NCBI GenBank assembly: GCA_905207385.1
Contig: CAJLLH010000025.1
Span: 1-12,590 of the forward strand
From: an uncultured Eubacteriales bacterium
GTDB lineage: Bacteria; Bacillota; Clostridia; Christensenellales; Borkfalkiaceae
Direction: 5' to 3'
Length of the DNA stretch: 12,590 nt
Made by a program: the position numbers and the translations under genes. Below the pieces are notes generated by a model. The model ran no database searches. It was not told the origin of the DNA and worked only from the letters and a program-made list of their open reading frames with translations. Shown here in pieces: positions 1 through 6,834 of this stretch (positions are counted from its first letter, which is position 1; the number at the start of each line of letters is the position of its first letter).

Positions 1-72
1 AAGTTTGCGGGCGCTGCGCCGTCATATTTTTATTTTTTTAATCTTACAGACAGATTTACCGCACTGCAAGAC

Positions 73-822
73 TTAGTCGCATTCGGAAACCTCGTACCCT
101 TCGGGCAGATATTCCAGAAGGGAAGAAAGCCTTTCTTCCCACTTTGCGGCGTTCGCCTCGTCCCCCTTAGCCTTGTAGTAGTCGGCGCGAAGAGATACCA
201 GCATTATAAAAGCCGCGTCGTCTTCCGCAACCTGCGGCACGGAATAAAAAAACTGCTCGTCTATATCCTCGAGCTTAGCGCCTTCGGAAAGCATACCCTG
301 AATTGTGAGGACGCGCTCTAAAACGAGGTAAGAGGGTTCTCCCTTTACCGCCTCCGCCGCCGCGAGCATATCCGTTTTGCCGCTTGCGTATTCAAGAGGC
401 ACGGCGTTTATCAGAAAGAGATAAAGCGAGGACGGAGCTACGAAAGTTAATATTACAAGCTTGCCGCCGAGCGCGAACGCAGCCGCGCCGAGGGCTAAAA
501 ACAGGGCGTTTAAGACAATTCCACCCAAAGTAGTTATAATTAATCTGCGCTTGATGTTTTTTGACTTTAAGGGCATAACCGTGCAGCTTGCGGAGGTCAG
601 AAAAGGATTGAGCCGCGACATCTTTACTTTCATTCCGCTCATCGCGCCGAAAATTACGTGTCCGAGCTCGTGCAAGATTACGGCTATGGGGAAAAACACC
701 GCACACAGAGCTATATAACCTATTAAAAACCACAGTCCGCCGTTTTCATACATAAGCCAGCAACCCGCCGCAGCCACGGCGAGGGAAAGTACCGCGGAAA
801 TAACTGTTACCGCCGCCCTCAC
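73..822 (-). CDS. M50 family membrane zinc metalloprotease
   Basis: A 249-residue predicted integral membrane protease. The zinc-binding HELGH motif lies at residues 51-55 inside a hydrophobic segment. Helices lie near residues 5-25, 31-58, 95-118 and 122-141. A later stretch with N139, P142 and G148-K-T-D151 resembles the second metal-binding motif of M50 enzymes, with D151 as the likely third ligand. Residues 160-249 are soluble, acidic and helical (TPR-like by eye). The start is GTG at 822-820, overlapping the stop of the preceding phosphatase gene as GTGA, with an AAGGGGG ribosome-binding site about 8 bases upstream, so the two are probably translationally coupled. M50 enzymes cut membrane proteins within the bilayer (SpoIVFB and RseP are examples). 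The substrate here is unknown. The position behind yabP-yabQ-divIC makes a sporulation or envelope role possible, but that is inference. Confidence 0.87.
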   Translation of the reverse strand: MRAAVTVISAVLSLAVAAAGCWLMYENGGLWFLIGYIALCAVFFPIAVILHELGHVIFGAMSGMKVKMSRLNPFLTSASCTVMPLKSKNIKRRLIITTLGGIVLNALFLALGAAAFALGGKLVILTFVAPSSLYLFLINAVPLEYASGKTDMLAAAEAVKGEPSYLVLERVLTIQGMLSEGAKLEDIDEQFFYSVPQVAEDDAAFIMLVSLRADYYKAKGDEANAAKWEERLSSLLEYLPEGYEVSECD

Positions 823-1685
823 TTTGCAAGCCCCCTTAAAATGACGTAACCTTCAAGATTGTCGCTTTCGGAAACGGTGAGCTTTTTTGCGCCGAATTTA
901 TTCAAAATGCTGTATAAAAGCAGGCAGCCGCCCGCAATTACGTCCGCGCGGCGAACGTCCATTCCCTTTAAGCCCTTGCGCTGTTCGGGCGTGAGGGATA
1001 AAAGAAGGTCGGCTTCCGATTTAAGCCATTCGGGCGTTAACACCGTGCCGTCAACTATGTTCGGGTCGTACTTTTCAAGTCCGTGATACAGCGCCGCAAG
1101 GCTGGTCGCCGTGCCGCCCACGCCGTACATATCGGCTTGCGAAAGGTCGGGGTTGCCGTAATCTTCAAGCCTTTCGGCTATTACTTTTTCAAGCGCGGAC
1201 TTGTCCTGCCCGGCAAGGTCGAAAAGGCGCACGGTGCCCGCATTAACGCTTTTTGAATAAATGACCGCGCCGCCCTTCTGCACTGTTATTTCCGTGCTGG
1301 CGCCGCCGAGGTCGATAATTCCGCCGTCCCTGCCGCGGAGCGCGCCCGCTATGCCGCAGGCAGCCTCCTCTTCTCCGCTTATCACGTCCACGTCTATGCC
1401 GCAAAGCTCCTTTACGCGCTTAACAAAGTCTGAGCCGTTGCTCGCCGAACGCACGGCGGCAGTAGCGAACACGTAAGGCGTGCCCGCGCCGTTAAGTTCC
1501 GCCGCGGCGGCAAAAAGCTGCACGGAACGCGCGGTGCGCTCTATGGCTTCGGGCTTTAAAACGCCGCTTTTGGCAAGGCCTTCACCAAGGCGGGTGGTAT
1601 CTATCTGCTTATATAAAGTTTTTCCGTCCGCCATTACCATGAGGCGAACGGAATTCGAACCAACGTCTATCGCTGAAATTTTCAT
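819..1685 (-). CDS. Ppx/GppA family phosphatase (exopolyphosphatase or pppGpp phosphohydrolase)
   Basis: A 288-residue protein of the ASKHA fold, matching the short two-domain form of the Ppx/GppA family. Visible motifs in order: the phosphate 1 loop AIDVGSNSVRL (residues 5-15), FATAAVRSASNG (73-84), the acidic ISGEEEA motif (102-108) carrying the predicted catalytic glutamate, the phosphate 2 loop DLGGAST (125-131), a GVGGTATS glycine loop near 190, and a C-terminal SESDNLEGY segment where many relatives have a SxxGxREG motif. It should hydrolyse polyphosphate or the pentaphosphate alarmone; sequence alone does not separate these. The ATG at 1685 is preceded by a modest AGGT. It lies 48 bases after divIC and overlaps the M50 protease gene by 4 bases. 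Confidence 0.9.
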   Translation of the reverse strand: MKISAIDVGSNSVRLMVMADGKTLYKQIDTTRLGEGLAKSGVLKPEAIERTARSVQLFAAAAELNGAGTPYVFATAAVRSASNGSDFVKRVKELCGIDVDVISGEEEAACGIAGALRGRDGGIIDLGGASTEITVQKGGAVIYSKSVNAGTVRLFDLAGQDKSALEKVIAERLEDYGNPDLSQADMYGVGGTATSLAALYHGLEKYDPNIVDGTVLTPEWLKSEADLLLSLTPEQRKGLKGMDVRRADVIAGGCLLLYSILNKFGAKKLTVSESDNLEGYVILRGLAK

Positions 1686-1700
1686 GCTTTACCTGTAAAA

Positions 1701-1731
1701 TTGCCGCAAATGAACAAGCGGCGCGCGGCAA
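1701..1731 (-). other. Inverted repeat between divIC and the phosphatase gene
   Basis: Minus-strand arms TTGCCGC (1731-1725) and GCGGCAA (1707-1701) enclose a 17-base loop and are followed by TTTTAC. The long loop and four-base U run make this at best a weak terminator or attenuator between divIC and the Ppx/GppA gene. Confidence 0.3.
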
Positions 1732-1733
1732 AC

Positions 1734-2000
1734 TTATTTTTTGCCTATGATTTCGTACTCGACCGCAAGCTGGAAAAGCGCGTCGTAATCTTCGTAATAC
1801 TCAAGCTGGTCTTTAAGACCGCCGGGGGCGTTGATACTGTCGTAATATTCCGCAATCTGTTCCTTAAGCTCGTTTTTGCGCTTGTTGAGATCTACTATAA
1901 CCACAAGCTGGTAAATCATTATTGCAACAAGCACTACAAGCAACAGTACTATGGTTACCGTGCCCGCCGCTATAAGACGATTGCGCTTCTGTATATTCAT
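1734..2000 (-). CDS. divIC: Septum formation initiator, DivIC/FtsB family
   Basis: An 88-residue bitopic membrane protein. It has a short basic N-terminus (residues 1-8), one strongly hydrophobic helix (about 10-36) and then a coiled-coil-like extracellular part (about 36-75). This is the layout of DivIC/FtsB, which pairs with FtsL and DivIB to activate septal cell-wall synthesis. The sequence is divergent, so the call rests on architecture plus gene order: yabP-yabQ-divIC is the order known from Bacillus subtilis. The ATG at 2000 has AGAGG about 10 bases upstream, overlapping the end of yabQ. The intergenic gap is 12 bases, so co-transcription with yabQ is likely. No yabR-type S1 gene follows, unlike Bacillus. 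Confidence 0.82.
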   Translation of the reverse strand: MNIQKRNRLIAAGTVTIVLLLVVLVAIMIYQLVVIVDLNKRKNELKEQIAEYYDSINAPGGLKDQLEYYEDYDALFQLAVEYEIIGKK

Positions 2001-2012
2001 TAAAGATTACCT

Positions 2013-2396
2013 CTATGATTTGCCAAAGCGGCGCGGCTTTTGCGCGCTTTTTATTTTTTTTACTACCTTGGTAGTTCTATTATACAATTTATTTATCAAA
2101 AAAGCAACCATTATGTGGAAACTTTTGATATACAATGCCGCTCCGAGCACGCATGCGGCTATCATATACAGCCTTACATCGGGAAAAGAGAAGCAAACGG
2201 AGCAGAAAACGAAAGACAGCGTAAGCGCGGCGGCATACAAAACGTCGCATACTGCCGTTACCGCCGCGTACCTTACAGACCTGACTTTTTCGCCGCGGAA
2301 CGTGCGGCGGATTATGTACAGAACGTCGTAAACCACTCCGCTTATGACTCCGCAGGCAAGGCAGATTAAAAATATTTTCAGCTGCATTATATTCAC
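2013..2396 (-). CDS. yabQ: Spore cortex biosynthesis protein YabQ
   Basis: A 127-residue membrane protein with three to four hydrophobic helices (about residues 6-24, 42-70, 74-90 and 93-103) and a basic C-terminus rich in Lys and Arg. The N-terminal pattern, a helix with GVISGVVYD followed by the positively charged IIRRTFRG, is characteristic of YabQ. In Bacillus subtilis YabQ sits in the outer forespore membrane and is needed for cortex synthesis under SigE control. The reading frame allows GTG at 2396 or ATG at 2387; neither has a good Shine-Dalgarno. The longer form is given, and the ATG is equally possible. It lies between yabP and divIC, matching the conserved order. Confidence 0.87.
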   Translation of the reverse strand: MNIMQLKIFLICLACGVISGVVYDVLYIIRRTFRGEKVRSVRYAAVTAVCDVLYAAALTLSFVFCSVCFSFPDVRLYMIAACVLGAALYIKSFHIMVAFLINKLYNRTTKVVKKIKSAQKPRRFGKS

Positions 2397-2486
2397 TGGC
2401 GGGGAAAAATGCTAAAAGAATTTGCACCGTTCCGCGCGTTACCTTAAAAATTTTACGGGTGGCAAAAGCTGATTTGCCGCCTTATA
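2397..2486 (-). other. yabP-yabQ spacer with weak hairpin
   Basis: This 90-base gap is longer than the other gaps in the sporulation cluster. On the minus strand it holds GGCAAA-TCAGCT-TTTGCC followed about 9 bases later by ATTTTT. The stem is short and the U run is displaced, so I do not call a terminator. No convincing promoter or small gene was seen here. Confidence 0.3.
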
Positions 2487-2741
2487 TTACTTGAAAAGTT
2501 TTTGCGCGAACTTTATGCCCTTGCCCGCGTACTTTACGCCCGTTACCTCACCGCAGGCGGCAAACGCGCCGCTGCCCTTGGAAAAAGCAGTAATTTTAAG
2601 CCCGCTGCCCGCAACTATTATTCTGCCGCCCGAATAACTTAAAATTATCTGCGTGGGGGTAAACCCGTCCACGCTGTCTATGCCCGTGGCGGAAATTTTT
2701 TTGCATTCCTCTATAAGTACGGTATGCGCAACGCCTTCCAC
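2487..2741 (-). CDS. yabP: Sporulation protein YabP
   Basis: An 84-residue soluble protein of the YabP/YqfC family, built of short beta strands. The recognisable core runs from HTVLIEECKKISATGIDSV through ILSYSGGRIIVAGSGLKI to GEVTGVKYAG. In Bacillus YabP is made in the mother cell under SigE and is required for cortex formation with YabQ. I chose the GTG at 2741-2739 because AAGGAGG ends 5 bases upstream and the resulting protein has the usual family length. The frame stays open much further upstream, but that extension would run through the typA terminator and into typA on the same strand. The gene follows the typA terminator by about 40 bases. Confidence 0.86.
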   Translation of the reverse strand: MEGVAHTVLIEECKKISATGIDSVDGFTPTQIILSYSGGRIIVAGSGLKITAFSKGSGAFAACGEVTGVKYAGKGIKFAQKLFK

Positions 2742-2779
2742 AGCCGCCTCCTTACCCGCCGCAGATATATTCCGGCGGC

Positions 2780-2809
2780 AAAAAAAATACCGCCGCGCTG
2801 CGGCAGTAT
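2780..2809 (-). terminator. Rho-independent terminator of typA
   Basis: On the minus strand, ATACTGCCGC (2809-2800), loop AGC and GCGGCGGTAT (2796-2787) form a 10-bp stem with a single G-U wobble, followed at once by a run of eight T (2787-2780, sharing the last stem base). It starts about 45 bases after the typA stop. The wobble position would be a C-A mismatch on the plus strand, so the element is oriented for the minus strand. Confidence 0.88.
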
Positions 2810-2810
2810 T

Positions 2811-2839
2811 TATATATGCTTGTTTAATTGCTTTTATGC
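2811..2839 (-). promoter_or_regulatory. Candidate SigE-type promoter of yabP-yabQ-divIC
   Basis: Minus-strand GCATAAA (2839-2833), a 14-base spacer and CATATATA (2818-2811) resemble the mother-cell SigE consensus as I know it (about GMATAWW, 13-15 bases, CATACANT). Transcription would begin near 2804, inside the first arm of the typA terminator. YabP and YabQ belong to the SigE regulon in Bacillus, which supports the guess. The match is by eye only. Confidence 0.4.
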
Positions 2840-2853
2840 GGACAAAGCCTTGC

Positions 2854-4683
2854 TCACATACCCTTTTTAAGCTTTGCGTTGGCTTTGGCGCGAAGTTCGC
2901 TGTCCAGTATGCGCTTGCGTATGCGTATGTTCTTGGGCGTGATTTCAAGAAGTTCGTCGTCGGCGATGAATTCAAGGCACTCTTCAAGGCTCATGCGCTT
3001 GGGTGTGATAAGCCTTAAAGCATCGTCGCTGGAGGACGAACGCGTGTTGGTAAGGTGCTTCTGCTTGCAGACGTTTACGTTTATATCCTCGCTCTTGGGG
3101 CTTTCGCCTATAACCATTCCTTCGTATACGGCTGTGCCCGGACCGATGAACAGCGTGCCGCGACCCTGAGCGTTGTAAAGACCGTAAGTTACCGCCTCGC
3201 CCGTTTCAAACGCGACAAGCGAACCCGTGCTGCGGCGCGAGAATTCGCCCTTGTAAGGCTGATACTCGAAGAACACGCTGGAGAATACGCCCTCGCCCTT
3301 GGTTGAGGTAAGAAATTCGCTCTTGTAGCCGAAAAGTCCGCGGGCGGGAATTATGAATTCAAGGCGGGTACGGCTGCCAACTGCGCTCATGTGCAGAAGT
3401 TCGCCCTTCCTTTCGCCCATGCTCTGGAATACCGCGCCGGAAAATTCATCGGGAACGTCTACTATGAGGCGTTCCATAGGCTCGCACTTAACACCGTCAA
3501 TTTCCTTGTACATAACGCGAGGCGTGGATACCTGGAATTCGTAACCCTCTCTGCGCATGTTTTCGATGAGTATGGAAAGATGCATTTCGCCCCTGCCGCA
3601 CACGCGGTAACTGTCGGCAGACTCCGTTTCTTCAACGCGGAGAGAAACGTCCTTTAAAAGCTCGCGGAAAAGCCTTTCGCGAAGGTGCCTCGTGGTTACC
3701 CACTTGCCCTCTTTGCCGGCAAAAGGAGAATCGTTTACAGAGAAAGTCATTTCTACCGTAGGCTCGGAAATTTTTACGAATTTATGAGCTTCCACGCAGT
3801 CGGGCGAGCAGACGGTGTCGCCTATGTTTATTTTTTCAAGGCCTGAAAAGCATACTATATCGCCCGCAATTGCCTTTTCGCAGGGTACGCGGTTAAGACC
3901 TTCTATCTGATAAAGGTTGGCTATTTTGCCAGCCATTCTCATCTGCTGATTGTTGTAGTTGGTAACTACTACGCTCTGACCCTGAAGTATTTCGCCGCGC
4001 TCTATTCTGCCTATGCCTATGCGGCCGACATAGTCGTTATAGTCGATGGAAGATACGAGAAGCTGAGGTCCGCCCTTTTCGTCCACTTCCATAGGGGGAA
4101 TGTGCGAAAGTATGGTATCGAAAAGCGGCGTGAGGTCCTTGCCGGGGGTGTTTATGTCGAGCGTGGCGGTGCCGTTGCGGCCGGAGCACCATACAACGGG
4201 GCTCATAAGCTGGTCGTCGGTGGCGTCAAGCTCCATCAGAAGTTCAAGTATTTCGTCCTGAACTTCAGCAAGGCGGGCGTCGGGACGGTCTATTTTGTTT
4301 ACGACTATTATGAGTCTGTGACCCATTTCAAGCGCCTTCTGCACAACGAAACGCGTCTGGGGCATAGGACCTTCGGCGGCGTCTACGAGAACGAGTACGC
4401 CGTTAACCATCATCATAACCCTTTCAACTTCGCCCGAAAAGTCGGCGTGGCCCGGGGTGTCTACTATGTTGATTTTAACGCCCTTATAGTGCACGGACGT
4501 GTTCTTTGCAAGTATGGTTATGCCGCGCTCGCGCTCTATGTCGTTGGAGTCCATAACCCTTTCTTCTACTGCCTGATTTTCTCTGAATGCGTGGCTCTGC
4601 TTTAAAAGCGCGTCGACAAGCGTGGTTTTGCCGTGGTCAACGTGTGCTATTATAGCTACATTTCTTAAATCGTTTCTTACCAT
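2854..4683 (-). CDS. typA: Ribosome-associated translational GTPase TypA/BipA
   Basis: A 609-residue translation-factor GTPase, the usual length for TypA/BipA. The G domain starts almost at once: AHVDHGKT (residues 13-20, P loop), a switch with [15 protein letters not shown] (G3) and NKID (G4). EF-Tu-like domain 2, two EF-G-like domains and the TypA-specific C-terminal domain follow; signature stretches include [17 protein letters not shown] and NARGRGT-like [13 protein letters not shown]. TypA binds the 70S ribosome and assists 50S assembly and growth under stress or at low temperature. The start is the ATG at 4683, preceded by TAAGGAT and beginning MVRNDLRN. A longer in-frame ATG at 4734 would add 17 residues unlike the family, so it is rejected. 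The gene is a single unit flanked by two terminators. Confidence 0.97.
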   Translation of the reverse strand: MVRNDLRNVAIIAHVDHGKTTLVDALLKQSHAFRENQAVEERVMDSNDIERERGITILAKNTSVHYKGVKINIVDTPGHADFSGEVERVMMMVNGVLVLVDAAEGPMPQTRFVVQKALEMGHRLIIVVNKIDRPDARLAEVQDEILELLMELDATDDQLMSPVVWCSGRNGTATLDINTPGKDLTPLFDTILSHIPPMEVDEKGGPQLLVSSIDYNDYVGRIGIGRIERGEILQGQSVVVTNYNNQQMRMAGKIANLYQIEGLNRVPCEKAIAGDIVCFSGLEKINIGDTVCSPDCVEAHKFVKISEPTVEMTFSVNDSPFAGKEGKWVTTRHLRERLFRELLKDVSLRVEETESADSYRVCGRGEMHLSILIENMRREGYEFQVSTPRVMYKEIDGVKCEPMERLIVDVPDEFSGAVFQSMGERKGELLHMSAVGSRTRLEFIIPARGLFGYKSEFLTSTKGEGVFSSVFFEYQPYKGEFSRRSTGSLVAFETGEAVTYGLYNAQGRGTLFIGPGTAVYEGMVIGESPKSEDINVNVCKQKHLTNTRSSSSDDALRLITPKRMSLEECLEFIADDELLEITPKNIRIRKRILDSELRAKANAKLKKGM

Positions 4684-4720
4684 ATTAATCCTTAAAGCCG
4701 TTAAATTTTTTCCGATTATT

Positions 4721-4749
4721 ATTTTAAAATGCAATCAAAAAATTTGCAA
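4721..4749 (-). promoter_or_regulatory. typA: Candidate SigA-type promoter of typA
   Basis: Minus-strand TTGCAA (4749-4744), 17 bases, then TAAAAT (4726-4721): 4/6 and 5/6 to the vegetative consensus. The -35 box lies in the distal arm of the preceding terminator. The predicted leader is short (about 30 bases) and holds the typA ribosome-binding site. The AT-rich surroundings make chance matches likely. Confidence 0.38.
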
Positions 4750-4776
4750 CCCATTACGCGCGGTTGCAAATTTTTT
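4737..4776. terminator. Strong terminator, symmetrical, between the membrane-protein gene and typA
   Basis: Perfect 15-base arms AAAAAATTTGCAACC (4737-4751) and GGTTGCAAATTTTTT (4762-4776) enclose a 10-base loop. The GC-rich core is GCAACC/GGTTGC, and each strand ends in a T run, so it can act both ways. Its relevant use is to stop minus-strand transcription from gpsA and the membrane-protein gene about 80 bases after the latter's stop. Confidence 0.88.
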
Positions 4777-4856
4777 ACTTTTTTTGTAAAGCAATAAAAA
4801 TTTTTTATAATTGTTTGCATTATTGCCGCGCAAAGAAGATTACGCCTTATTTCGCG

Positions 4857-5633
4857 TTATTTATCATTGCAACCGTCGCCGTCTTCATTGCCGTCCGATT
4901 TATTTTTTCTTGCTAAAAAATAAGCGACGACGCCTATAATCAAAAATACAGCCATGCACGCAAGCATAACTATGGCAACCACAGTTTGTTCGGCATAAAA
5001 CAGAATAATGGCTGCAAACACAAACAACACTGCCAAAAGCCGCGCAACAAAATAAATAATCATGCCGTTGGCAAGTCTTTTTTCCGCACGCGCGGTATGG
5101 GGCTTGTTTTTGTTATATCTGAAACTGTAATAAAAGTCGCACTCGGATATAAGTTTGCAGAATTTTTCGTTTATGGCTGCGTTTGAGCATAATTCGGTAA
5201 ACTTTTCGTCCAAATCAGAGTTAAGTCTGAAACAAAGTACTTTATCGTGCGAACGGCAATACATTTTAAAGGCGGGCGGCACGTCGTATCTGCCTATTCT
5301 TATGCAAAAAAACCAGGGTCTTGAAGTTTTGCAGGTTATATCGCATACGTCATCCCACCGCCATTCATACAACTTGCCCCAGCGCTTCTGGCACGCTTTT
5401 TCGGCATCGAATATAATTTTACCGTTCCAGCCTGAAAACGTGGTATAAACAAAGGTGAAAACAAAGCTGACCGACAACAAGACGGCAAGCACGATATTTA
5501 TTACCCTGAACACCTCGCCGAAATCTTTTGAAAGGAGAACGCAGAAAATTAAGCTGAAACAAAAAAGCATAAAGTTTAAAATCACATACAATGTGATGTG
5601 CGGATACGCCGTACACTTTTTTTCTTCTGCCAT
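4857..5633 (-). CDS. Unrecognised four-helix membrane protein with a PH-like central domain
   Basis: I do not recognise this 258-residue protein. It has two N-terminal membrane helices (about residues 13-35 and 45-66), a soluble stretch (about 68-185), two more helices (about 188-212 and 216-242) and a hydrophilic acidic tail. The soluble part begins GWNGKIIFDAEKACQKRWG and continues with WRWDDVCDIT and IRIGRYDVP, strand-like segments that resemble bacterial PH-like (YcxB or DUF304-type) membrane proteins; this is an impression, not a proven match. It is rich in cysteine and aromatics. The start shown is the ATG at 5633 behind GGGGGCGG. A TTG at 5654 behind AAAGG would add seven residues and is also possible. 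The gene follows gpsA by about 30 bases or fewer and ends at the strong terminator, so it probably shares the gpsA transcript. Confidence 0.75.
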   Translation of the reverse strand: MAEEKKCTAYPHITLYVILNFMLFCFSLIFCVLLSKDFGEVFRVINIVLAVLLSVSFVFTFVYTTFSGWNGKIIFDAEKACQKRWGKLYEWRWDDVCDITCKTSRPWFFCIRIGRYDVPPAFKMYCRSHDKVLCFRLNSDLDEKFTELCSNAAINEKFCKLISECDFYYSFRYNKNKPHTARAEKRLANGMIIYFVARLLAVLFVFAAIILFYAEQTVVAIVMLACMAVFLIIGVVAYFLARKNKSDGNEDGDGCNDK

Positions 5634-5665
5634 ACCGCCCCCGAATAAAGACAAAACGCCTTTAA

Positions 5666-6661
5666 TCAGAATTCAAATTCGCTTTTGGTTGCCCTGTCGA
5701 AAAGTTTTAAAATTATATTCATGCACTCTTTTGCGCCGTCGCCGCTTTCAAATGCGTGCGATAAGAAGCACGCTTCGTAAACGGCTTCGGTTATGGGCAG
5801 TTCCACGCCGTACTTTTCGCCGAGCTTTTTCATTGCCTTTGCCGTCATTACGCCTTCGGCAAGTTTTTCAAACTTTGCGCCGTGAACCATCATTTCGCCG
5901 TAACGGCGGTTGTGCGAATATTCGGAAAAGAGCGTCGTTTCGTAATCGCCGAGGTGCGCAAGGCCGTAAGCCGACATGAAATTGCCGCCCATTGCCTTTA
6001 TAAGCGAGCCTACCTCGTACGCGCCGCGCGCCATAAGCGGACCTTTCAGGCTTACGTAGCCGCTTCCGTCGAGTATGCCCGCGGCAATGCCGAGCACGTT
6101 TTTTGCCGCCGCGCCGATTTCGGTGCCGATAAGGTCGTTGCCGTAATAAAAGCGTATTAAGTTGCTTTTGAAATTGTCGGCAAGGTAGCGCTTGAGCTCT
6201 TCGTTGGAAGAGTCTATTACCATGCAGTTGGGTATGCCTTTGACGAACGCCTGAATGTGCCCGGGACCTACCCATACGGCAATTTTGTCTTTGTCTATGC
6301 CGCTTTCGGTAAGCACTTCGGAAAGGCGCTTGCCCGTAGATTCCTCTATACCCTTCATGCAAAGAACAAAAATTTTGTCCTGCACGGGGTACTTTATTAT
6401 CTTCTGCATAAAGCCGCGCAGTCCCTGCGAGCTTATGGAAATTATTATTATGTCGCTTTCTCTGAGAGCGTACTCAAGGTCGCAGGTGAGCTTTATTCTG
6501 CCGTCGAGTTCGACGTACTCGTTCCTGCCAGTATTTTTTAAAACTTCGTAAGAAGGTTCGCCTTCGGGTCCCCAGCTTATTACGTCATTTCCTTTAATCG
6601 CCGACTGGTACCACGCGATGAACGAACCCCATCTGCCGCAGCCGAGAACGGAAATTTTCAT
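5666..6661 (-). CDS. gpsA: NAD(P)H-dependent glycerol-3-phosphate dehydrogenase
   Basis: A 331-residue cytosolic enzyme that reduces dihydroxyacetone phosphate to sn-glycerol 3-phosphate for phospholipid synthesis. The N-terminal Rossmann domain has the GCGRWG dinucleotide loop (residues 7-12), the conserved KGIE (103-106) and a GPGH motif (132-135) where most relatives have SGPSF or SGPSH. The C-terminal helical domain has GTEIGAAAKNVLGIAAG with the predicted catalytic lysine K187, and GLAHLGDYETT plus NRRYGE matching the substrate-binding region. The usual N-x-x-YLPG motif near residue 45 is replaced by GRNEYVELDG, so this is a somewhat divergent family member. The ATG at 6661 has AAGGGGA 7 bases upstream. 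It is separated from recR by 173 bases that may hold its own promoter. Confidence 0.95.
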   Translation of the reverse strand: MKISVLGCGRWGSFIAWYQSAIKGNDVISWGPEGEPSYEVLKNTGRNEYVELDGRIKLTCDLEYALRESDIIIISISSQGLRGFMQKIIKYPVQDKIFVLCMKGIEESTGKRLSEVLTESGIDKDKIAVWVGPGHIQAFVKGIPNCMVIDSSNEELKRYLADNFKSNLIRFYYGNDLIGTEIGAAAKNVLGIAAGILDGSGYVSLKGPLMARGAYEVGSLIKAMGGNFMSAYGLAHLGDYETTLFSEYSHNRRYGEMMVHGAKFEKLAEGVMTAKAMKKLGEKYGVELPITEAVYEACFLSHAFESGDGAKECMNIILKLFDRATKSEFEF

Positions 6662-6683
6662 ATTTTTGTCCCCTTTATGTAAA

Positions 6684-6761
6684 GCGCCGAATTCGGCGCG
6701 CCGTAAGTAATTTAATGCGCCTTAAAGCGCAGATTTATTTGACGAATGCGGTTTTGCCGCA
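6684..6761 (-). other. Three consecutive hairpins in the putative gpsA leader
   Basis: The gpsA upstream region holds three stems: TGCGG/CCGCA (6747-6761), TGCGC/GCGCA (6716-6731) and a perfect 16-base palindrome GCGCCGAATTCGGCGC (6684-6699). None is followed by a T run on the minus strand. I do not recognise a known riboswitch or leader. Confidence 0.45.
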
Positions 6762-6779
6762 CGCCAAAAAAGCTTGCAT

Positions 6780-6785
6780 ATTATA
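6780..6785 (-). promoter_or_regulatory. gpsA: Possible -10 element of a gpsA promoter
   Basis: A perfect TATAAT on the minus strand within the recR-gpsA spacer. No acceptable -35 box is found 16-18 bases upstream (ATATGC at 17) and there is no extended -10. It would give a leader of about 110 bases containing the three hairpins. Confidence 0.33.
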
Positions 6786-6810
6786 AGATTTCGCATAACC
6801 GCGCATATCT

Positions 6811-6832
6811 TTTTGCGCGCCGCCGCGCAAAA
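6811..6832 (-). other. Stem-loop directly after the recR stop
   Basis: Perfect 9-base arms TTTTGCGCG and CGCGCAAAA around a 4-base loop begin 2 bases after the recR stop. On the minus strand the bases that follow are AGATATG, not a U run, so it is not a standard terminator. It could stabilise the 3' end of the recR message. Confidence 0.4.
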
Positions 6833-6834
6833 TT

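Noticed and set aside
1..25. Start of another minus-strand gene at ATG 25
   Set aside because: Only eight codons are visible before the window edge, with no ribosome-binding site in the AT-rich bases before it.
2742..2987. Longer yabP beginning at 2987
   Set aside because: It would run through the typA terminator and into the typA 3' end in another frame on the same strand; the GTG at 2741 has an AAGGAGG and gives the normal family length.
4102..4605. A 167-residue open frame on the plus strand within typA
   Set aside because: It lies antisense to the well-conserved typA frame, has no recognisable domain or ribosome-binding site, and reflects the codon bias of the gene opposite. Other long opposite-strand frames in dnaX, gpsA and sigH are rejected for the same reason.
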